Under the pieces are notes generated by a model. That model made no database searches. It saw only the letters and a program-made list of their open reading frames with translations, and was not told the origin of the DNA. Below, piece after piece: positions 58,806 through 64,000 of a stretch of DNA of 64,000 bases. A program made the translations under genes and the position numbers. Location of the stretch: positions 186,001 through 250,000 of the forward strand of contig NZ_RHPJ01000002.1 in the NCBI RefSeq assembly GCF_004786095.1. The letters run 5' to 3'. Source of the stretch: Serinibacter arcticus (GTDB lineage: Bacteria > Actinomycetota > Actinomycetes > Actinomycetales > Beutenbergiaceae). How positions within the stretch are numbered: the first letter of the stretch is position 1; every line of letters begins with the position of its first letter.

Positions 58806-59030
58806 ATGCGTACACGATCCACGGGACTCTTCATCCTGATGCTGGCCGTCACGGCGCTCGCCGGCGCCGCGCTGATCCTCCTGGTGCCCGCGCTCACCGA
58901 CCCGGCGAGCACGGTGCAGGGCTGGGTCCCCGTGACCCTGGGCGCGCTGGTCGTCCTCGGCGGAATCGGCGGTTGGTCCGTCCGGCCCGACCGGGCGCCT
59001 CCCACCGAACCGCGGCCCCCGCAGGCCTAA
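58806..59030 (+). CDS. Small two-helix membrane protein
   Basis: A 74-residue protein with two transmembrane segments (LFILMLAVTALAGAALILLV and VPVTLGALVVLGGIGGW) and a Pro/Arg-rich tail. ATG 58806 has GGAGG upstream. Spacing of 11 bp to the bacteriocin-like gene suggests one transcript, and a terminator follows. Small hydrophobic partners often serve as immunity or export proteins for bacteriocins, but nothing in the sequence proves this. Confidence 0.6.
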   Translation: MRTRSTGLFILMLAVTALAGAALILLVPALTDPASTVQGWVPVTLGALVVLGGIGGWSVRPDRAPPTEPRPPQA

Positions 59031-59047
59031 CCGGCGTCCGTGCCGGA

Positions 59048-59084
59048 ACCGGACCCCGCTCCCGACCAGGGGGCGGGGTCCGGT
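59048..59084 (+). terminator. Terminator hairpin after the small membrane protein
   Basis: A 12-bp stem (59048-59059 with 59073-59084) and 13-base loop, partly extendable by C/G pairs in the loop. Confidence 0.6.
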
Positions 59085-59224
59085 GGTGTCCGGGTGTCCG
59101 GGTGACCGGGGCCGGCACCCTGCCCGTCCGAGGCCGCTCTCGACGCCCTCTCGAGGACCGTCGCCGGTTAGCGTGGGGTGAGGAGCGCCGTCGCCGGGAC
59201 GCGCGGGCAGAGGGGGGTGCGGTC

Positions 59225-60094
59225 GTGCACGACGCCGTCGCCCCCGACCTCTCGCCCGACCCCTCGCTCCACCCCGCGGCCGCCCGACTGGCTCGCCTCC
59301 CGCACCTCGACACCCCGCTCGCTGCCACCCTCGACCTGGATCCCCTCCGCCGGCGCCCCGGCTGGCACCGCATCCGCCTGCTGCGCCGCGCGGCCGCGAG
59401 CGGTCGGCACGGCGAGCGCTGGCGCCAGGTGGTCGACCGCCGCGCGACCGCGCCGCTCGGCGTCGCGGCCTGGGCCGGCGGCCTCGGCGCCCTGATCTAC
59501 GTGTTCGCGATCGGGGCCTCGCTGGTCGAGGGCGACCTCTCCGGCGCGGGCATCGGGCTCACCCTCGCCGTCCTGACCGGCCTCCTGCTCGGCTCCATCG
59601 CCTGGGCGATCGCCGCGGCGGCGCGACGACGGCGGTGGCGGCCGCACGCCGTCGTCGCCCGGTTCGCCGAGGCGAACGCGCTGCCCTACCGGCTGATGGC
59701 CGACGGCGACGCGCTGCCCGCGCTCGTCCGGCGCCCCGCCGACGGGCGCGGCGAGCGACCGGTGCACCTCGACGTCGTCGAGGCCCGGGTGCGCGGCCGC
59801 GAGCTGACGACGGGGCGCCGCCTCGTGCGGACGCAGGCGGGGCACCGGCGTTCGTCGCTCACGCTGGTCTGGGTCGCGACCCGGTTCGCCGACGCCGCTG
59901 CCGCGCGCACCGCAGCCGACTCCTTCCGGCTCCTCGACTGGCGACGGCAGCAGGAGCCGCGCCACGCCGTCGCGGTGATGGTTGACGACGACTGGCTCGC
60001 CCTCGGCGTCGAGACGCGCGACGGCGACCCCGCCGCCCTGGCGGTGCTGATCGCCGGGATCGACGAGGCGCTCGATGCGACCGACGCCGCATGA
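59225..60094 (+). CDS. Two-helix membrane protein of unknown function, paralog A
   Basis: A 289-residue protein with two transmembrane helices (about residues 78-100 and 105-125), followed by RRRRWRPHAVVARFAEANAL and a cytosolic domain of about 155 residues. GTG 59225 has GAGGGGG upstream; the longer in-frame extension is unsupported. Its layout and the segment after the helices recur in the next gene, indicating tandem duplication. I do not recognise a family. Confidence 0.7.
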   Translation: MHDAVAPDLSPDPSLHPAAARLARLPHLDTPLAATLDLDPLRRRPGWHRIRLLRRAAASGRHGERWRQVVDRRATAPLGVAAWAGGLGALIYVFAIGASLVEGDLSGAGIGLTLAVLTGLLLGSIAWAIAAAARRRRWRPHAVVARFAEANALPYRLMADGDALPALVRRPADGRGERPVHLDVVEARVRGRELTTGRRLVRTQAGHRRSSLTLVWVATRFADAAAARTAADSFRLLDWRRQQEPRHAVAVMVDDDWLALGVETRDGDPAALAVLIAGIDEALDATDAA

Positions 60095-60120
60095 CCGACG
60101 CCGCACGACCGACGCCGCAC
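60079..60120. repeat. 14-bp tandem repeat across a stop-start junction
   Basis: Three copies of gaccgacgccgca(c/t) followed by a partial fourth. The first copy contains the T that creates the ATG start of paralog B; the stop of paralog A lies across units 1 and 2. Confidence 0.85.
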
Positions 60121-61044
60121 GACCGAGAGGGAGCCGTGAACGCTCAGGAGACCGAACCGCCGACGCAGGACGACCTCGAGGACGCGCCCGACGGCGTCGG
60201 CGCCCACCACCTCGACGCACCGCTCGCCCGCACGCTCGTGTTCGAGGCGCTGTCGAAGCGGCCGACAGGTCGGCAGATCGCCGAGGTTCAGCGCCACGCC
60301 GCGGCCGGACGGTACGGGCGGGGCTGGCGGCGCGCCGTCGAGTCGCGCTCGCCGCGCCCGTCGTCGATGGCGATGTTCGTCGGCGGGGTCGTCGCCGTCC
60401 CCTTCCTGATCGCGGTCGTGGTCGCGGTGGTGCAGGGTGACAGCGAGACGGCCCTGTTCGGCCTCGGCGCCACCGCGGTGGTCACCGTCGTGGCGGGTGG
60501 TCTCGGCTACTGGGGTGCGGCCGCGGCGCGACGACGGCGGTGGCGCCGGCACGCGCGCGCCGCCCTGTTCGCCGAGGCGAACGGCCTCCAGCTGCGGCTG
60601 TTCGCGCACCAGGACGTGCTGCCGGCCGCGGTGCGGTGGCGGCCGGGCGACGTCCGGCTGCAGTCGCTGCACGCCGACGTGATGAGCGCCAGGGTCGGGG
60701 GGCTGCTGCTCATGACCGGGACGCGGACCACCGACGTGCGGCGCGGCGAGTCCACGAGCACGTTCCACCAGCTCTGGGCCGGGCTGCGGCTCGAGGGTGC
60801 GCCGGCCGACGACGGCTCCGAGCCGCACTGGGCCGAGCTGCGGGCGTGGTGCACGAGGCAGGTCCGGCGTGACGCCGTCGAGCTGACGATCGGGAACGGC
60901 TGGCTCGTGCTCGCGACCGAGGGGTTGCGCGACGACCTCCCCGTGCTCGAGACGCTGATGGCCGGGATCGATCTGGCGCTGGCGCTGATCGAGGAGGGTG
61001 CGGCGGGGTCGGGGTCGGACGACGTGCGGGACGCGCCGGTCTGA
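60091..61044 (+). CDS. Two-helix membrane protein of unknown function, paralog B
   Basis: A 317-residue relative of the preceding protein: acidic N-terminal region, two transmembrane helices (FVGGVVAVPFLIAVVVAVVQ and a second near residue 135), then RRRRWRRHARAALFAEANGL and a cytosolic domain matching paralog A in outline. ATG 60091 forms an ATGA overlap with paralog A. GTG 60136, preceded by GAGGGAG, is an alternative start that would drop the repeat-encoded residues. Function unknown. Confidence 0.72.
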   Translation: MTDAARPTPHDREGAVNAQETEPPTQDDLEDAPDGVGAHHLDAPLARTLVFEALSKRPTGRQIAEVQRHAAAGRYGRGWRRAVESRSPRPSSMAMFVGGVVAVPFLIAVVVAVVQGDSETALFGLGATAVVTVVAGGLGYWGAAAARRRRWRRHARAALFAEANGLQLRLFAHQDVLPAAVRWRPGDVRLQSLHADVMSARVGGLLLMTGTRTTDVRRGESTSTFHQLWAGLRLEGAPADDGSEPHWAELRAWCTRQVRRDAVELTIGNGWLVLATEGLRDDLPVLETLMAGIDLALALIEEGAAGSGSDDVRDAPV

Positions 61045-61053
61045 GCGGGCCGT

Positions 61054-61839
61054 CTACGCGGGTGCGGGTGGCGCGACGATGAAGCCGTCGATGTCGTCAC
61101 CCCAGGCGACCAGCGCCGTCGACCCCGTGCCCCAGAGCCAGGCGAGGTGGGCGCAGAAGATGCCGTCGAGCTCGTCCTCGAGCCGCTTGAGGTCGACGGC
61201 GCGGGCCGCCCGCGCGTGCGCCTCGACCAGGCGCGGCCAGGGTGGGGCGGCGGCGAGCCCCAGCGCCGGGATCGCCGCGAGGTGGGTCATGAGGGTGGCG
61301 AGCGCGGTGCGACGATCGTCCAGGCTGCGGGACGGTCGGGGCTTGTACGGGATGACGCGGTCGAGGCCGAACAGCGCGACCATCGCGGGGTGCGGGTAGG
61401 TCTCGACGGCGACGGCCGCGCCCCGGGTGAGGCCGCTCGGGTCGGGGCGCTCCGCCGTCGCGCGCCAGGCGAAACGGTCCGCGAGCGTCGCGGCGCGGGG
61501 CGGGTCGAACAGCGGGTTGGCGCGGTTGGAGGGGTAGGTCCCGGCGTCGGCGTGGCGGAACGCCCGGGTGAGCTCGCGCTCGACGGGGCGCGATCCGGCG
61601 GGGTTGCGGACGATCAGCGGGGCGTCGATCGCGACGACGGCGAGGTGGTCCAGGTGCGGTGCGAGCCACGCAGCGACGTCGTCGTCCGACCCGACGGTGG
61701 ACGACTCGAGCAACCGCCCCGCGGCGTCGACGACGGCGATCCCGCTCGCGTTCCGCGCCGACCACGCGAGGTCGAGACCGGCGTACCGGGCGCCGGGGTC
61801 GGCGCCGTCGTTCGGCGCGCTCGGCGGGGGAGGAGCCAT
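61054..61839 (-). CDS. DUF429-domain protein
   Basis: A 261-residue protein of the DUF429 family, an RNase H-like fold of unknown function. The motif YAGLDLAWSARNASGIAV (residues 19-36), IDAPLIVRNPAGSRPVE, CPR-less RFAWRATAERPDP and VAVETYPHPAM fit the family. No signal peptide. Convergent with paralog B, 9 bp apart. Upstream is a repeat-rich spacer. Confidence 0.8.
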   Translation of the reverse strand: MAPPPPSAPNDGADPGARYAGLDLAWSARNASGIAVVDAAGRLLESSTVGSDDDVAAWLAPHLDHLAVVAIDAPLIVRNPAGSRPVERELTRAFRHADAGTYPSNRANPLFDPPRAATLADRFAWRATAERPDPSGLTRGAAVAVETYPHPAMVALFGLDRVIPYKPRPSRSLDDRRTALATLMTHLAAIPALGLAAAPPWPRLVEAHARAARAVDLKRLEDELDGIFCAHLAWLWGTGSTALVAWGDDIDGFIVAPPAPA

Positions 61840-62220
61840 GGCTCGAACCTACCGAGTCGACGCCGCAGCCCCGGTCGGCGGCAGCACCGCGATGTCTGTC
61901 ACGTTCGGTCCGGATCCGGCGGCACAAACCGGACGGACCGTGACTGTCACGGGGTGAACCGGACGGGACGTGACAGTCGGCGGTCTCGCCGGCCGGGCGC
62001 AGCGGTTGGGGTCATCGAGTGCTGCGCTGTGCACGCGAGGGCCATCGAGTGCTGCGCTGCGCACGGATGACGGCGCTCAACCGTGCGCAGCGCAGCAGTC
62101 GTCGGGGGTCGGGCGGTGACTGTCACGTCCGGTCCGGATCCGGTGAGGCGAACCGGACGGAACGTGACAGCCACCAGGCCCGCCGCCCGCGCGACCCCAC
62201 CGGACCGCCGCCCGAACGGC
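61840..62220. repeat. Repeat-rich intergenic region
   Basis: No gene is supported here. Copy A (61896-61976) and copy B (62120-62170) share ctgtcacg and ggtccggatccgg blocks, each ending in an inverted acgtgacag. Between them are two direct repeats starting catcgagtgctgcgctg (62013-62034 and 62043-62064), and 62050-62064 forms a perfect 15-bp stem with 62083-62097. It separates divergent-from-nothing minus-strand genes (DUF429 start and the end of zwf) and looks like a small non-coding repeat cluster. Confidence 0.7.
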
Positions 62221-63708
62221 TCACCGCAGCGCCGCGCCCCACGCCTCCGGCACGTCCGACCCCGCCGGGTACTCCTCCATCGGCACCTCGTCGGCCGCCC
62301 ACGCGGCCAGCACCTCGTCGCAGATCCGCCAGCACTCCTCGGCGGCGTCGCCGCGGACGGTCAGCATCCCGTTCCCGTCCAGGATCCCGCCGAGCACCTC
62401 GCCGTACGGCCGGAGCGACGCCTGGCGCATGTCGGCCCGCATCACGCTCTGCGCCAGGCCGAGCGGGTCGTGGGACGCGTTCGTCGTCACCCGCAGCTCC
62501 ATCGTGTCCGGGTTCAGCCCGATCACCAGGCGGTCCTTCGGGTCGGGACCGGTCAGCCCCGAGGGCAGGTGACGGACGTCCGCGAACGTCAGCACGACGT
62601 GCTTCTGCGTCACGCCGAGCGCCTTGCCCGAGCGCAGCGTGATCGGCACTCCGGCCCACCGCGAGTTCGCCACCTCGAGCGTCACCTGCGCGAGCGTCTC
62701 GGTCCCGCGGGCCGGGTCGACGCCGTCCTCGTCCACGTAGGACGGCACCGACCGCTCGGAACGCTCGCCCGAGGCGTCGGCCGTCTCGATCGTTCCCGCC
62801 GTGTACCGCGCGCGCCGGCTCGCCGTCGTCGCGTCACCGCCCCACAGCCGCGTCGCGCGCAACGCCGCCGCCTTCGCGTCCCGCAGGTCCCGATCGGTGA
62901 TCGACGCCGGTGGCTCCATCGTCACGAGCGCCATCACCTGCAGCAGGTGCGACTGGATCATGTCGCGCAGCGCGCCCGCGTGGTCGTAGTAGCCGGCGCG
63001 CCCCTCGAGCGCGAGAGCCTCGTCGTAGGCGATCTCGATGCTCTCGACGTGCTCGCCCGTCCACACCGCCTGGAACATCCGGTTGGCGAACCGCAGCGCG
63101 ATGATGTCGAGCACCGTGGACATCCCGAGGAAGTGGTCCACGCGGTGCACCTGGTCCTCGGGCACGAGCCGCGCGACGAGCGCGTTCAGCGCCCGCGCCC
63201 CGGCCTCGTCCTCGCCGAACGGCTTCTCCATCGCCAGGTGCAGCTCGGCCGGCAGGTCGACGTCGAGGAGCGCGCTGCAGACCTTCGCGGTGACCGCGGG
63301 CGGGAGCGCGAAGTAGAGGACGACGCGCCGCTCGCCGTCGTGCTCCGCCGCGTCCGTCCCGGGGGCGGGCGCGGCCGCCGCCTCCAGCAGCCGCTGCAGC
63401 GAGGCGCTGTCCGTCGCGTCCGTCCTCAGGTACGACGACGCCGCGGCCACCCGCTCGACCGCCTCGTCCCCCGCGCCGCCCTCGGTGAGCGCCGCGCGGA
63501 CCTCGGCGTCGAAGTCCCCGTCGGGACGCTCGTCGCGGTCAGCGCCGATCACCCGCACCTCGCGGTCGGGCTCCTGCGCCAGGAGCGATCCGATGCCGGG
63601 CAGGAGCAGCCGCCGGGTCAGGTCGCCGGAGGCGCCCAGGACGACGAGCGTCGCGGCGCGGTTCGAGCCCGGCTCGTCGGCCGCGGTGGGGGGAGTCACG
63701 CTGCTCAT
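62221..63708 (-). CDS. zwf: Glucose-6-phosphate dehydrogenase family protein
   Basis: A 495-residue oxidoreductase of the pentose phosphate entry reaction by family. The NADP site is VVLGASGDLTRR (residues 22-33). EKPFG (161-165) is intact. The active-site motif reads RVDHFLGM (189-196), where classical enzymes have RIDHYLGK; Asp191 and His192 remain, but the substrate-phosphate-binding Lys is Met196. Length is normal. ATG 63708 overlaps the stop of the upstream GH15 gene. The pairing GH15 - zwf occurs in actinobacteria. It may use a different sugar or lack full activity. Confidence 0.85.
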   Translation of the reverse strand: MSSVTPPTAADEPGSNRAATLVVLGASGDLTRRLLLPGIGSLLAQEPDREVRVIGADRDERPDGDFDAEVRAALTEGGAGDEAVERVAAASSYLRTDATDSASLQRLLEAAAAPAPGTDAAEHDGERRVVLYFALPPAVTAKVCSALLDVDLPAELHLAMEKPFGEDEAGARALNALVARLVPEDQVHRVDHFLGMSTVLDIIALRFANRMFQAVWTGEHVESIEIAYDEALALEGRAGYYDHAGALRDMIQSHLLQVMALVTMEPPASITDRDLRDAKAAALRATRLWGGDATTASRRARYTAGTIETADASGERSERSVPSYVDEDGVDPARGTETLAQVTLEVANSRWAGVPITLRSGKALGVTQKHVVLTFADVRHLPSGLTGPDPKDRLVIGLNPDTMELRVTTNASHDPLGLAQSVMRADMRQASLRPYGEVLGGILDGNGMLTVRGDAAEECWRICDEVLAAWAADEVPMEEYPAGSDVPEAWGAALR

Positions 63709-64000
63709 GCGGTGGGGGTCCTGTCGGCGAGAGGTCCGGCGTCGGCGGCGTCGGCCCCGGCGTCGAGCGCGGCCTGGGCGGCCTCGATCGCGTCGGCCGC
63801 GCGGATGAGACCGAGGTGGGAGAAAGCCTGCGGGAAGTTGCCCATCTGGCGGTCGTCGTCGGTGTCGTACTCCTCGGCGAGCAGGCCGAGGTCGGTGCTC
63901 AGTCCCACGAGCCGGTCCATCAGCGCCCGCGCGTCGGTCATCCGGCCGCTGTGCGCGTACTGCTCCACGAGCCAGAAGCAGCAGATGAGGAACGGGTGCT
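63705..64000 (-). CDS. GH15-family glycosidase, C-terminal fragment (5' end outside window)
   Basis: The last 98 codons of a protein that runs past the window edge. The visible part has FLICCFWLVEQYAHSGR, then LMDRLVGLSTDLGLLAEEYD and MGNFPQAFSHLGLIRAA, the C-terminal signature of GH15 glucoamylase/trehalase-like enzymes (the last helix pair of the alpha/alpha barrel). The terminal 25 residues are Ala/Asp-rich. Coupled to zwf by ATGA. Trehalase or glucoamylase activity cannot be told from this part. Confidence 0.88.
   Translation of the reverse strand, partial: HPFLICCFWLVEQYAHSGRMTDARALMDRLVGLSTDLGLLAEEYDTDDDRQMGNFPQAFSHLGLIRAADAIEAAQAALDAGADAADAGPLADRTPTA

Noticed and set aside
62019-62100. 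A short peptide with repeated VLRCAR segments encoded in the intergenic repeats
   Set aside because: The similarity follows from DNA repeats; there is no ribosome site or extended frame.
1-64000. tRNA, rRNA, CRISPR, insertion sequences or prophage genes
   Set aside because: No cloverleaf ends, regular spaced repeats, transposase or phage proteins were recognised on either strand.

Overview
The window is G+C-rich DNA (around 70 % by eye) with very tight gene packing, frequent ATGA/GTGA stop-start overlaps and many GTG starts. Lipobox lipoproteins, an LAxTG sorting signal, WXG-like secreted proteins, ThrE, ROK regulators and SLH-like repeats ending in RDAMAAF(L/M)YR together point to an actinobacterium, probably in the Micrococcales (Cellulomonadaceae/Beutenbergiaceae/Bogoriellaceae-like). 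I cannot name the species. I see no rRNA, tRNA, CRISPR array, insertion sequence or prophage.

Layout. (1) 1-6502: sugar uptake and aldolase unit: FGGY kinase, DeoR regulator and an ABC importer (binding protein plus two permeases) on the minus strand, with a class II ketose-bisphosphate aldolase divergent from the kinase. (2) 6609-10323: secretion-related cluster: WXG-like/DUF1023 hydrolase, lipoprotein, WXG100-like protein and a DUF4097 protein. (3) 10388-22079: Gfo/Idh dehydrogenase, GH4 glycosidase, then a plus-strand operon Gfo/Idh - GatZ/KbaZ - AgaS - NagA - LLM oxidoreductase - DUF4832 protein - MFS transporter. (4) 22090-31863: long minus-strand operon MalF - MalG - binding protein - GH31 - Gfo/Idh - ROK kinase - histidine phosphatase - DeoR - amidohydrolase. 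(5) 32118-43623: ROK regulator, cell-wall-anchored DUF4832 protein, ThuA protein, second ROK regulator, and a 1933-residue secreted ThuA/sorbosone-dehydrogenase/PKD/CBM6/SLH protein. (6) 43779-52464: small exported proteins and a two-ATPase, two-permease FtsX-type ABC system. (7) 52480-61839: large GH31, AMIN-like lipoprotein, ThrE exporter, a possible bacteriocin precursor with a small membrane partner, two paralogous membrane proteins and a DUF429 protein. (8) 62221-64000: glucose-6-phosphate dehydrogenase paralog and the end of a GH15 enzyme.

How it fits together. Regions 1, 3 and 4 read as one dispersed regulon for galacto-configured amino sugars or alpha-galactosides. Two ABC importers and an MFS carrier bring in glycosides, GH4 and GH31 split them, FGGY and ROK kinases are available for phosphorylation, NagA deacetylates, AgaS converts galactosamine-6-phosphate to tagatose-6-phosphate, and GatZ/KbaZ with the class II aldolase would cleave tagatose-1,6-bisphosphate. 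No PfkB-type tagatose-6-phosphate kinase is visible. Two DeoR and two ROK regulators sit beside their probable targets, and candidate palindromic or repeated operators are visible upstream. Region 5 adds extracellular sugar-active proteins. The least expected items are the halocin-C8-like secreted protein (58012-58794), the WXG-like hydrolase module, the giant ThuA-dehydrogenase surface protein, and a glucose-6-phosphate dehydrogenase paralog whose conserved active-site lysine appears to be methionine.
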